Source of the DNA: an uncultured Akkermansia sp.
GTDB taxonomy: Bacteria > Verrucomicrobiota > Verrucomicrobiia > Verrucomicrobiales > Akkermansiaceae
Length of the DNA stretch: 33,785 nt
Assembly (NCBI GenBank): GCA_900548895.1
Contig: URLZ01000028.1
Coordinates: 1-33,785, forward strand
Direction of reading: 5' to 3'
Shown here: positions 25,074 through 32,676 of the stretch, one piece after another
Position numbering within the stretch: position 1 is the stretch's first letter
Layout: every line of letters begins with the position of its first letter
Notes under the pieces: model-generated
Told to the model about the DNA's origin: nothing
Databases searched by the model: none
Seen by the model: the letters and a program-made list of their open reading frames with translations, nothing else
Made by a program: the position numbers and the translations under genes

Positions 25074-25102
25074 ATTCAATACCAGCGGCCGGGCTTTGTC
25101 AA
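25074..25102 (-). promoter_or_regulatory. Promoter of the lipoprotein gene, leaderless configuration
   Basis: On the minus strand a perfect -35 TTGACA (25102-25097) lies 17 bp from TTGAAT (25079-25074). A start 7 nt after the -10 falls on the ATG at 25067. Confidence 0.6.
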
Positions 25103-25117
25103 ACACTTTCGCGCGAG

Positions 25118-25153
25118 CCGCAAGCGCTTTCCGCGCTGCACCGCAAGCGCTTT
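25118..25153. promoter_or_regulatory. Two direct repeats with palindromic core in a divergent control region
   Basis: CCGCAAGCGCTTT occurs at 25118-25130 and again at 25141-25153, 23 bp apart. Each contains the 8-bp palindrome AAGCGCTT. The pair sits between the -35 elements of the two divergent promoters, so it may be a double operator serving both genes. Confidence 0.55.
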
Positions 25154-25157
25154 TTGC

Positions 25158-25185
25158 TTGTCAGCCGGCGAAAGCGTGGTATAAC
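25158..25185 (+). promoter_or_regulatory. Promoter of the HAD phosphatase gene, leaderless configuration
   Basis: TTGTCA (25158-25163) and TATAAC (25180-25185) are 16 bp apart. The -10 ends 6 nt before ATG 25192, placing the transcript start on the A of the start codon. Confidence 0.65.
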
Positions 25186-25191
25186 GAAGCC

Positions 25192-26031
25192 ATGGCCGTT
25201 CCGCAGAACACGATTGCGCTCATCTTCGACTTTGACCACACGCTCAGCCCGCACAACATGCAGGAGGAGACGATTTTCCCCGAGTTCGGCATCAACGCCG
25301 AGGCGTTCTGGCGCAAGTGCAATGACCGCAGCCGCGATGAGGGATGGGACGGTGAGCTGAGCTACCTCAAGGAGCTGCTCGACGAGCTCTGCCTCGATGG
25401 GGTGAGCAATGATCAGCTGAGCGCCTTGGGCAGCAAGCTGACGTATTTCCCGGGGATTCCGGAGTTTTTCTCGAAGTTTCCGATGCGCGCGCTGAGCGAG
25501 GAGCACCGCTACGCCGGCATCCGCGTGGAGTATTACGTCATCTCCAGCGGCATCAAGAGCATTCTCGACGGCTCGGCCATTCGCCCCTACATGCGCAAGA
25601 TCTTCGCCTGCGAGTTCAGCGAGCGCGACGGGCACATTGACTTTCCGAAGCGCGTGATCTCACACACGATGAAGACGCAGTTCCTCTTCCGCATCAACAA
25701 GGGGATGCTCAACTACAACGAGGATGTCAATGACCACATGGATGCGGATCTGCGACCGGTTCCCTTCGCTCACATGATCTACATCGGCGACGGCCCGACG
25801 GATGTTCCCTGCTTCACGGTGATGCGCCAGCAGGGCGGCACCTCGGTGGCGGTGTACGACAAGGATGACGTGACGCGCCAGAGCTTCCGCAAGTGTTACG
25901 ACCTGAAGTCGGACCAGCACCGCGTGGACTTTTTCGCCCCGGCCGACTACACGCCCGGCAGCCACCTCTCGAACATTCTCGAGTTCACGGTGCGCGATAT
26001 CGCCGACCGCATCCTCCACAACCTGCGCTGA
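25192..26031 (+). CDS. HAD-superfamily phosphatase
   Basis: This 279-aa cytosolic enzyme carries all four HAD motifs. Motif I is FDFDHTLS, with nucleophile D13 and acid D15. Motif II is VISSG (about residue 120). A Lys follows in the region around [14 protein letters not shown]. Motif IV is [10 protein letters not shown] (about 200). A helical cap between motifs I and II (about 20-95) fits subclass I. Such enzymes dephosphorylate small metabolites; the substrate cannot be told from sequence. ATG 25192 is fixed by the promoter, whose -10 ends 6 nt upstream. The gene is monocistronic and ends before a bidirectional terminator. G-ending codons are more common here than in the plus-strand genes around it. 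Confidence 0.88.
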   Translation: MAVPQNTIALIFDFDHTLSPHNMQEETIFPEFGINAEAFWRKCNDRSRDEGWDGELSYLKELLDELCLDGVSNDQLSALGSKLTYFPGIPEFFSKFPMRALSEEHRYAGIRVEYYVISSGIKSILDGSAIRPYMRKIFACEFSERDGHIDFPKRVISHTMKTQFLFRINKGMLNYNEDVNDHMDADLRPVPFAHMIYIGDGPTDVPCFTVMRQQGGTSVAVYDKDDVTRQSFRKCYDLKSDQHRVDFFAPADYTPGSHLSNILEFTVRDIADRILHNLR

Positions 26032-26359
26032 GGGAACTTCGTTCCGCAGCCGGCCCGGCAGACAGTCAAGGGTGCGCGTGTGGAGCTCGTGTGCCCCTAT
26101 GCGTCCGCCCTCAGGAGCGAGCACGGCATGGTCCGACGGCGCTCGGGGTTCCCGTTCCCCTGTGCCCCCCGTGGCACCCCCTTCCGAGCAGCCCTCCGGC
26201 AACCGGGACGCCTGCGCCCGATGCAAAACCGGCGCCGCACAGAGCCCCATCAACGAAAACACCCGCAGCCCCGCTGATCGGGCGCTGCGGGTGTTTTTTT
26301 CGGCGCTGAGGCCGCTGGCGGGCAGAGGTCTCAGCGCTCATTCCGAGAGCGGGAGAGCG
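26032..26359. other. 328-nt convergent intergenic region
   Basis: Apart from the bidirectional terminator at 26258-26300 I see no gene or motif here. Confidence 0.6.
26258..26300. terminator. Bidirectional intrinsic terminator
   Basis: AACACCCGCAG and CTGCGGGTGTT form an 11-bp stem whose inner part can pair CCCG with CGGG. Seven T residues (26294-26300) follow on the plus strand, and four T residues follow on the minus strand. It serves the HAD gene and the convergent Ala-rich gene. Confidence 0.9.
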
Positions 26360-27412
26360 TCAAAGCTCCTCGTCGCCTTCGTCTTCCTCGCGAGCGGGGG
26401 CCTGAGAGCCGAAGGAGCGCTGAGCCTGACGGGCAGCCGCATGGCGCTGAGCCTCGGTCAGGAAGAGCTCAGCGACGCGGAAGGCGCGGCGCGAGGCCTC
26501 GGCAGCCGTGCGGTCATCCATGAGAGCCAGCCCCTCCTCGGTGACCTCACCGAGGTAGATCTTCCAGGCGCGCAGCTTGAGCTCCTCGAGGTCGATGCTG
26601 CCGTTGAAAACAGGCTGCTGATTTTGCTGACCGTTGTTCTCTCCGCGATTGCGACGGCGGCGCTTGCGGCGGCTGTTGCCGCCTCCCTCATTGCCGCCGA
26701 CGGTCTCCGGCAGGGCGTAGCCCGGGGCGGGCTCCATGTCGCGGCCTTCGGCGTTGTCGCGGTTCTGCTGGCGATCCTGCGGACGGTTCTGATTGTTGCC
26801 CGGGCGATTGCCGTTCTGCTGCTGATTCTGCTGATGCTGAGGGTGCGGCTTCGCCTGTGCAGGGCGCGGCGCAGCATCGCGAGCCTCGGGAGCCGGAGCT
26901 GCAGCAAAGCGTTCGCGCGGCGCCGTCTGCACAGGAGCCTGCTCCGCCTGCGACCGGGCAGAGGGAACCTCAGCAGGGGCGGACACGGGGGCCACCGGAG
27001 CCTGAGCCGCCTGGGAGGCGGCGGGAGCAATCGGGGCGGCGGGGGCCACCTCCGGCGCGGGGGCAGCCGGAGCAGCGTCCGACTTGGCCGCGGGGGCGAC
27101 AGCAGCGCTCTTCTCTTCGGGAGCAGCAGTCTTGGCGGCCGTCGTGCGGGTGCGGCGCGCCGGCTTCTTGGCGGCGGCATCATCGGCACCCTCGGCGGCA
27201 GGAGCCTTGGCGGCGCGGGTCGATTTGGCGCGCGTGCCGCGGGCGGGCTTGGCGGGCTGATCGCCGGCAGCGGCAACGGCGTCATCTGCCGCAGCGGCCT
27301 TGGTGGCGCGGGCGGCTCGGGTGGCGGTGCGGCGGGCTTTGACGGCGGCCGGTTTGGCCTCGGCATCAGCGGGCGTGTTGAGTTCGTCTTGTTCCATGTT
27401 CTGTGTTGTCAT
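26360..27412 (-). CDS. Ala/Pro-rich basic protein with conserved-looking C-terminal region
   Basis: The 350-aa product has four visible parts. The N-terminal part is Lys/Arg/Ala-rich and histone H1-like (KARRTATRAARATKAAA; KPARRTRTTAAKT; to about residue 105). An Ala/Pro linker runs to about 175. A Gln/Asn/Arg-rich stretch (about 185-265) holds SRRKRRRRNRG. The C-terminal block of about 60 residues is the only part that looks folded (SIDLEELKLRAWKIYLGEVT, then EASRRAFRVAELFLTEAQ), ending in an acidic tail. Nucleic-acid binding is plausible; no family is recognised. ATG 27412 overlaps the TAA stop of the deacetylase gene by one base (TAATG), which suggests translational coupling. A second ATG at 27397 is possible. 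Confidence 0.75.
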   Translation of the reverse strand: MTTQNMEQDELNTPADAEAKPAAVKARRTATRAARATKAAAADDAVAAAGDQPAKPARGTRAKSTRAAKAPAAEGADDAAAKKPARRTRTTAAKTAAPEEKSAAVAPAAKSDAAPAAPAPEVAPAAPIAPAASQAAQAPVAPVSAPAEVPSARSQAEQAPVQTAPRERFAAAPAPEARDAAPRPAQAKPHPQHQQNQQQNGNRPGNNQNRPQDRQQNRDNAEGRDMEPAPGYALPETVGGNEGGGNSRRKRRRRNRGENNGQQNQQPVFNGSIDLEELKLRAWKIYLGEVTEEGLALMDDRTAAEASRRAFRVAELFLTEAQRHAAARQAQRSFGSQAPAREEDEGDEEL

Positions 27413-28686
27413 TATTGAGCCGTGGCGTTCTGATCCACTTGGAAGTACCACTCAGCCTTGTGACTGGTACCGTCTGAGGTGTTCCAGGTGACGTGCACGG
27501 AAATGCTGGGCATGTAGATGCGGCAGGGGGGCGTCCATTCAACGGTGCGCCGCTCGTGGTCCACCTTGGCGGGAACCCTGCCAAAACCGCTCACACTCAT
27601 GCGAACGGAGGAAAAATCAATGCCCGCCACGCCACTGAGCTGCGCTGTGATCGCGGGCACATCGCAGCCGACGACCGACTTGGGCCGCGGCGTCACGGGG
27701 AAGGGAGGCAGCGGCGTCGAGGGCGGCAGCGTGCCGGGCTCGGCCCCCGTCGAGACCATCTTGCCGAGCTGCGCCGTGCGGAAGTCCATCGCGCTGCGGA
27801 AGGTACCGGGATCCGTCCCGAAAATCATGTAGCGGTGAATCTGCCAAGCCGGCTCATCGTCCGTCACCTTGCCCGGCACCACGGTGAAAGCCGCCGTGTA
27901 ACCGTAGCCGGGCATGCGCTCCAGCATCACGGGCGTGTGGTAGCCGCCGGGATAACAGTAAGTGGTAATCGGCCCGAAGAGCTTGCTGAGCTTCTCGCGA
28001 GAGCTACCGATCTGCCGGTCGATGTAGGCGACATTTTGCTCATCCCCCGCAGCAGCGGCAGCCTTCCAGTCCGAGGGGTAGGGGTGCGTGAGCGAGTGGC
28101 TGCCGATGGTGGCCCCGTTCTGCATCATCTCACGAATCATCTCCGGGCTCATACTCTCGCCGCGCCCCGAGAGAAAGTCCGGGTAGAGAAAGAGCGTGAA
28201 GGGGAAGCCGAATTCGCGCAAAATGGGGTAGGCGTCCGTGTAGACGCTGCGCCAGCCGTCGTCCAGTGTGATGAGCACGCAGTGCGCCGGCAGCTCGCGG
28301 CGACCGAAGCGCCACTCGAGAAACTCCTGCATGCTGATCACCGTCAGCCCGTGGTCAACGATATACTGCATCTGGCTGCGGAACTCCTCCGTGCGCATCA
28401 GCATCTCCGTCACCGGAGCCGTCTTGCTGAAGTTGTGATAGCCCAGCACCGCCACGCGCGTCTGGTCGTGGGGCACGAGCATGCCCTGATCGGGCGAGCA
28501 CTGGCGCGTCATGCGCGCAGACGGCGAAGCGGCGGACGAGCCCCCCGCGCGCGGCCGACTCGGCAGAGCGGGCGCGTCGCCGATGAGATCCGGCTCCGGC
28601 GGCAGCACGGGCACATCACTCTGCGCCTGAATCGGGCAGCCGAGCAGCAGCAGAAAGGCCAGAATCATGTACGGGACAACGCTCAT
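27412..28686 (-). CDS. Polysaccharide deacetylase (CE4), exported, with C-terminal beta-domain
   Basis: The enzyme should remove N-acetyl groups from a cell-wall or surface polysaccharide. A signal sequence (MSVVPYMILAFLLLLGC) begins the 424-aa protein; LLGC could act as a lipobox with C17, otherwise cleavage is near IQA. A Pro/Ser-rich linker leads to the CE4 domain (about residues 78-300). It holds VLGYHNF, ITLDDGW (D142, D143) and the metal-binding SHSLTHP (H197, H201), followed by YPGGY. The last 85 or so residues form an Ig/FnIII-like domain (SVRMSVSGFGRVP to HKAEWYFQVD). ATG 28686 is chosen because the -10 TACCTT ends 8 nt upstream. The Ala-rich gene is coupled downstream by a TAATG overlap. 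Confidence 0.87.
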   Translation of the reverse strand: MSVVPYMILAFLLLLGCPIQAQSDVPVLPPEPDLIGDAPALPSRPRAGGSSAASPSARMTRQCSPDQGMLVPHDQTRVAVLGYHNFSKTAPVTEMLMRTEEFRSQMQYIVDHGLTVISMQEFLEWRFGRRELPAHCVLITLDDGWRSVYTDAYPILREFGFPFTLFLYPDFLSGRGESMSPEMIREMMQNGATIGSHSLTHPYPSDWKAAAAAGDEQNVAYIDRQIGSSREKLSKLFGPITTYCYPGGYHTPVMLERMPGYGYTAAFTVVPGKVTDDEPAWQIHRYMIFGTDPGTFRSAMDFRTAQLGKMVSTGAEPGTLPPSTPLPPFPVTPRPKSVVGCDVPAITAQLSGVAGIDFSSVRMSVSGFGRVPAKVDHERRTVEWTPPCRIYMPSISVHVTWNTSDGTSHKAEWYFQVDQNATAQ

Positions 28687-28694
28687 TCGGCAAG

Positions 28695-28722
28695 AAGGTA
28701 ACACATTCAGGCCGCAAGGCAA
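28695..28722 (-). promoter_or_regulatory. Promoter of the deacetylase gene, leaderless configuration
   Basis: On the minus strand TTGCCT (28722-28717) and TACCTT (28700-28695) are 16 bp apart. The -10 ends 8 nt before the ATG. Confidence 0.5.
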
Positions 28723-28795
28723 GACTTATTTCTGTCAAACATTCCCGAGGGGTATCGGCATGCCTCATTTTATGCTGTAACTGGGGGCGTTTCTG

Positions 28796-28804
28796 TGCTA
28801 AGGT
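28796..28804 (+). promoter_or_regulatory. Candidate extended -10 element for the four-gene cluster
   Basis: TGC-TAAGGT matches an extended -10, and the preceding CTGTGC is the same word found before the -10 at 11546 and 24326. The -10 ends 8 nt before ATG 28813. A clear -35 is not seen. Confidence 0.4.
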
Positions 28805-28812
28805 ATCCGCAC

Positions 28813-29763
28813 ATGGCAGCCACCGACAGCCCGGCTGCCGCACACACCATGGCAGCCACCGACAACAAGGCCGACACCGACAACAAAGCGAACGCAGGCA
28901 GCAGTACAGGCACGAACAGCAGAGGCGACACGGGCAACAACGCAAGCGCCGACATCGTCTGCAAGCCCACGCGCGACACCTTCGTGCGCCTCGGCATCAT
29001 GCTGCTGGCGCTGGCGGGCTTCGGCCTCTACTTTTTCTACGACGCCGGCATCGGCTACCCCCGGGCCAACGAAGTGTACCTGAGCCAGCGAGCCTTTGCC
29101 GAGCTCGGCCGCCTCGCCGCGGAAAAGCCTCTGGAGCTGCCCGAGACGAGCGATGCCGCTCTCTGGCGCGAGCGACGCAGCACCTCCCCCCTCTTCCCCG
29201 TCGAACAGGAAGACGGGCGCCCCGTCGCCAAGACCTCGAGCGGAGACATCATCCCCCTGCCGAGTGACATCGAGCTTACCTCCTGTCCGGAAGAGACGCA
29301 TGACCTCGACGCCATGAGCCGCGACTGGAGCGCCTGCTGGGCCGCCTACACCGCGCGCCGCGGCCTTCCGCTCAAGCCCGCCGAGCACCCCTACACCACC
29401 GGTTCGATCCGCGAGCAGTACTACGCCGGCGTCGGCTGCCTCGCGCTGGCTCTGATTCTCGCGCTCTGCATGCTGCGCCTGTCGCGCCGCCGCGCCGAGC
29501 TGCACGGCGACACCCTGCTCATCGGCGGGCAGAGCGTGAACATCGCCGATATCAGCTGCATCGACCTGCGCCAGTGGGGCAAGGGCTTCAAGGGCTTCGC
29601 GCGCCTGACAGTCAAGGGTCGCAGCATCAAATTCGACGGCATGACCTACGGCGGCTTCGACCCGAAACAGGGAGAGCCCGCCGAAGCACTCATGCAGGCG
29701 ATCCTCGCGCGCTACAAGGGCGACATCATCGAATATGGAGAAAAGGCCGACCAGAGCCGCTGA
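28813..29763 (+). CDS. Two-TM membrane protein, first gene of a four-gene cluster, function unknown
   Basis: The 316-aa protein starts with an Ala/Asp/Asn/Thr-rich tail of about 50 residues. TM1 (about 58-76, LGIMLLALAGFGLYFFY), an extracytoplasmic region of about 125 residues and TM2 (about 205-224) follow. The C-terminal cytoplasmic part of about 90 residues (DTLLIGGQSVNIADISCIDLRQW) has the strand-rich rhythm of small bacterial PH-like domains; this is a resemblance only. I recognise no family. It probably begins the operon, and its end overlaps the next gene by 29 nt. ATG 28813 follows the candidate -10 by 8 nt; a TTG-type upstream start would fall inside that element. Confidence 0.72.
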   Translation: MAATDSPAAAHTMAATDNKADTDNKANAGSSTGTNSRGDTGNNASADIVCKPTRDTFVRLGIMLLALAGFGLYFFYDAGIGYPRANEVYLSQRAFAELGRLAAEKPLELPETSDAALWRERRSTSPLFPVEQEDGRPVAKTSSGDIIPLPSDIELTSCPEETHDLDAMSRDWSACWAAYTARRGLPLKPAEHPYTTGSIREQYYAGVGCLALALILALCMLRLSRRRAELHGDTLLIGGQSVNIADISCIDLRQWGKGFKGFARLTVKGRSIKFDGMTYGGFDPKQGEPAEALMQAILARYKGDIIEYGEKADQSR

Positions 29764-31249
29764 GGCGACACGAAGCCTCCTGCGGCGCCTGTGCCGCCGC
29801 CGAAAGACACGCGGACAGGGAGGGGCACCGAAGCGGCGCCCGGAACCGGCACGCCGAGCGCCCTCGCGGCATCTGCTGCGCAGGCTCGGCTCGCGCGCTG
29901 GCGAAGCCGCGTGCACCTTGGGGCGCGGCCTCATCTCCACGCGCTTTGCCCTCACCCTCTGCATCGCCCTCATCGCACTGGGGCTCGTGTCCCTAGGCGT
30001 GGGAGTCTGCGGGCGCATGGAGCAGGCGGCCCGCACCGCACTCGACGTGGCAAAACTCAACGTCGCAGCCGTCGAGGCCCAGGAGCTGGCGCGAGCACTC
30101 TCCGGCCAGCGCGTCAGCAGCATCAGCGCCTCATCGGACGGGCACCCCGTGCTCAGCCGCGGCGCCGGCGCCTCCGACTCCCCTGATGAGAGCGGCGCTG
30201 ACAACAGCGCCGACAGCGGAGACAATACCGGCACAGCCGACTCCGGCGGCAGCGACGACGCCGGAGCCCCGCCTCCCCTGCCCGCGCGCAGCGTCGAAAC
30301 CATCCTCGCCGAAGACGCCGGCATGGACCTCATCTCCGCGCGCCTCGAGCAGCAGGACGCACAGGCCACCGCCCCCTCCCACCGCGACGAATCTGCGGAA
30401 AACGGCGAAAGCGGCGACGAGATCGACGAACTCATCCGCTCCGGCGTCGCGGCCATGATCGGCGGCGACATGCGCCGCTGCATCCTCGACCTTCAGGCCG
30501 CCTACGAAATCAACCCGAACCACCCGGCCCTGCTCTATTACTACGGCATGGCCTACGACAAGCTCCTCAACCCCGACAAAGCGCGCGAATACTACACCCG
30601 CGTCTTCCGCATGCGCGAGCGCGCCGGCCGCTACTTCGAGCGCGCCTCGCGGCGCCTCACCTACGGCATGGCACGCCCCTCCGACATGCGAGGCAAACTC
30701 TCCTTCGGCCCCTGCCGCACCCAGCACACCTACGACCCCGCCACCGGCGAAAGCGTGCACCTGCTGCTACCCGTGCTGCTGGCGGCGGGTGAAGAAGTCC
30801 TGCCAGAAGACATCAAAATCGAAATCCAGATGTTTGACCTCATCAACGGGCGCAAGATCGACTTCAACCGCCTGGCCGACCCCCAGCCCGCCTGGGAGCA
30901 CGACATCCAAACCTTCGCCGACGGAGAGGAAAACCTCATCGTCACCTACAGCATCCCCCCGCTGAGCACCGAGCAGCGCGACATCTACGGCGACGTGCGC
31001 TACTACGGCTTCACCGCCAAACTCCTCTACAAAGGCGAGCCCCTGGACTGCATCAGCATGCCCTCCGCCCTCATTCTGCACGAACAAATGCTCAACAACC
31101 GCCGCAACATCCTGCCCGGCGGCCTGCTGCCCGACGACGGCCTCAACTACGAAGAAGCCCTGCCCGTCAGCGACTTCCTCGACGAGCAGGGAAACCTCCC
31201 CGGAGCCGTCGAAAACATCCCGACCGAACTACCTGAAAACCCGTCATGA
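29735..31249 (+). CDS. TM protein with TPR-like segment, second gene of the cluster, function unknown
   Basis: The 504-aa product has an Arg-rich cytoplasmic N-terminus of about 65 residues and one TM (about 69-90, FALTLCIALIALGLVSLGVG). A Ser/Asp/Gly-rich linker runs to about 180. A TPR-like helical pair occupies about 238-305 (GDMRRCILDLQAAYEINPNH, then ALLYYYGMAYDKLLNPDKAREYYTRVF). A beta-rich domain that I do not recognise spans about 310-470 (LHLLLPVLLAAGEEVLPEDI-type segments, then ENLIVTYSIPPLS). Most of the chain should be periplasmic. It overlaps the previous gene by 29 nt and the next by 4 nt (ATGA), so all three should be translated together. Confidence 0.72.
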   Translation: MEKRPTRAAEATRSLLRRLCRRRKTRGQGGAPKRRPEPARRAPSRHLLRRLGSRAGEAACTLGRGLISTRFALTLCIALIALGLVSLGVGVCGRMEQAARTALDVAKLNVAAVEAQELARALSGQRVSSISASSDGHPVLSRGAGASDSPDESGADNSADSGDNTGTADSGGSDDAGAPPPLPARSVETILAEDAGMDLISARLEQQDAQATAPSHRDESAENGESGDEIDELIRSGVAAMIGGDMRRCILDLQAAYEINPNHPALLYYYGMAYDKLLNPDKAREYYTRVFRMRERAGRYFERASRRLTYGMARPSDMRGKLSFGPCRTQHTYDPATGESVHLLLPVLLAAGEEVLPEDIKIEIQMFDLINGRKIDFNRLADPQPAWEHDIQTFADGEENLIVTYSIPPLSTEQRDIYGDVRYYGFTAKLLYKGEPLDCISMPSALILHEQMLNNRRNILPGGLLPDDGLNYEEALPVSDFLDEQGNLPGAVENIPTELPENPS

Positions 31250-32643
31250 TCCCCATCTTCCCGGAACTCCCCGCGCGCATGGGCGTCTACACCCTGCAGC
31301 GCCTCATCGGCTCGCATGAGCAAAGCGACCGCTACCTCGCCGGTCAAGAGCACGTGCAGCGCCAAGTCATCGTCGAAATCCTCAGACCCAACGCCGAAGA
31401 AGACGCCGTCACACACTTCGTCGACAGCGCTCGCGCCCGCGTCGAAGCCAAACTGCCCCACGTCGTCAAAGTACTCGACTCCGGCTGCGCCGACGGCTTC
31501 TGGTACATCACGCAAGACCTCCCCCCCGGCCCGCCCCTCTCCGTGCGCGACAGCGGCGAGCCCCTCAGCGTCGACGAACTCTGCCGCATCGTGCTGGCCG
31601 CTGCCGAACTCTACAGCGCCGCCGAGCGCGCCGACCTGCCCACCCGACCACTGGAGAGCGACATGATCTTCTTGTCTCGCAAAGGCATCGTCAACTTCCT
31701 CTCCCCCGTCTCAGACGGCGGCACCTACAACAGCGAAGCCGGACTCGAAGCCATGCGGCAACTCGGCGAACTGCTCACCCCCCTTCTGCCGACCAACGTA
31801 CCCGGGCAGACACGCGCCTCCACCCTTCTGCAATGGATGAAAGAGGGCTATGAAGGCAACCCGCTGGACTGGGACAGCATCGGCTCCACCGCCCAGCTCA
31901 TCCGCCAGCAGCTCAACCCCGCCGGCGCCACCCCCCTGCCCAGCTCCATGCGCGTGCACGACGTCAACAGCGCCATGCGGCGCGAAACCCAGCGCCGGCG
32001 CCGCAGCACCCGCAGCCTCATCACCGGCGCCATCTGCCTCATCGTCGTCATCGCCATGAGCCAGCTCGGCCGCTTCATCCCCCTGCACAGCACCCGGCAA
32101 CTTTCCCCCGTCAAAGAGAACTACATCCTCTGCGAAGGCGGCAACAAACTCATGGTGCGCCCCGTGAGCATCGGCGACTACTCGCGCTTCCTGAGCGACT
32201 ACAACTCCATGAGCAAAGAACGCAAGCGCGAACTCAACCGCGGCATGCCCGAAAGCGCGACCGACCACACCCCCGACCGATGGAAAGACATCCTGCACGC
32301 CGCCACCCATAAACTCATCTGGGAAGGGCGGGAAATGAGCATGAAATCCCCCATCGTCAACGTCTCCTACTGGGATGCCCTCGCCTACGCACGCTACACC
32401 GGCTGCAAACTCCCCTCCGCCGAGCTCCTGCAAGCCGCCCTGCGCGAAAGCGGCAAACCGCACCCCGAAGAGTGGACCGCCTCCGCCCGCAGCAACGACC
32501 CCCTCCTCGGCAACTGCCGCATCGTCATCTCAGACGCGAGCACCAGCCCGCCCGGAAGCAGCGCCCCCCTGCCCCAAGCCGAGCCCGACCCCTCAGCCCG
32601 CAGCGTCAACCGAAGCTTCCGCCTCATCAACAACAAACTCTGA
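31246..32643 (+). CDS. Pseudokinase-TM-FGE-like fusion protein, third gene of the cluster
   Basis: Residues 12-230 resemble a PknB-type kinase fold: YTLQRLIGSHEQSDRYLAG fits the glycine-rich loop region and VIVEILRP fits the VAIKVL strand. The invariant Lys is Glu (E44), and neither an HRD loop nor a DFG motif is visible, so it is very likely a pseudokinase. One TM follows (about 257-277). The rest (about 290-465) resembles a shortened formylglycine-generating enzyme/SUMF1 domain. IGDYSRFLSDYN, VNVSYWDALAYARYTGCKLP and the closing SFRLINNKL match its order, but the catalytic cysteines are not apparent. The protein would join a cytosolic pseudokinase to an extracytoplasmic FGE-like domain. Start ATG 31246 overlaps the previous stop as ATGA. 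Confidence 0.75.
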   Translation: MIPIFPELPARMGVYTLQRLIGSHEQSDRYLAGQEHVQRQVIVEILRPNAEEDAVTHFVDSARARVEAKLPHVVKVLDSGCADGFWYITQDLPPGPPLSVRDSGEPLSVDELCRIVLAAAELYSAAERADLPTRPLESDMIFLSRKGIVNFLSPVSDGGTYNSEAGLEAMRQLGELLTPLLPTNVPGQTRASTLLQWMKEGYEGNPLDWDSIGSTAQLIRQQLNPAGATPLPSSMRVHDVNSAMRRETQRRRRSTRSLITGAICLIVVIAMSQLGRFIPLHSTRQLSPVKENYILCEGGNKLMVRPVSIGDYSRFLSDYNSMSKERKRELNRGMPESATDHTPDRWKDILHAATHKLIWEGREMSMKSPIVNVSYWDALAYARYTGCKLPSAELLQAALRESGKPHPEEWTASARSNDPLLGNCRIVISDASTSPPGSSAPLPQAEPDPSARSVNRSFRLINNKL

Positions 32644-32676
32644 TCCCCCCTCCTAACACCCCCACCACCCACCACC

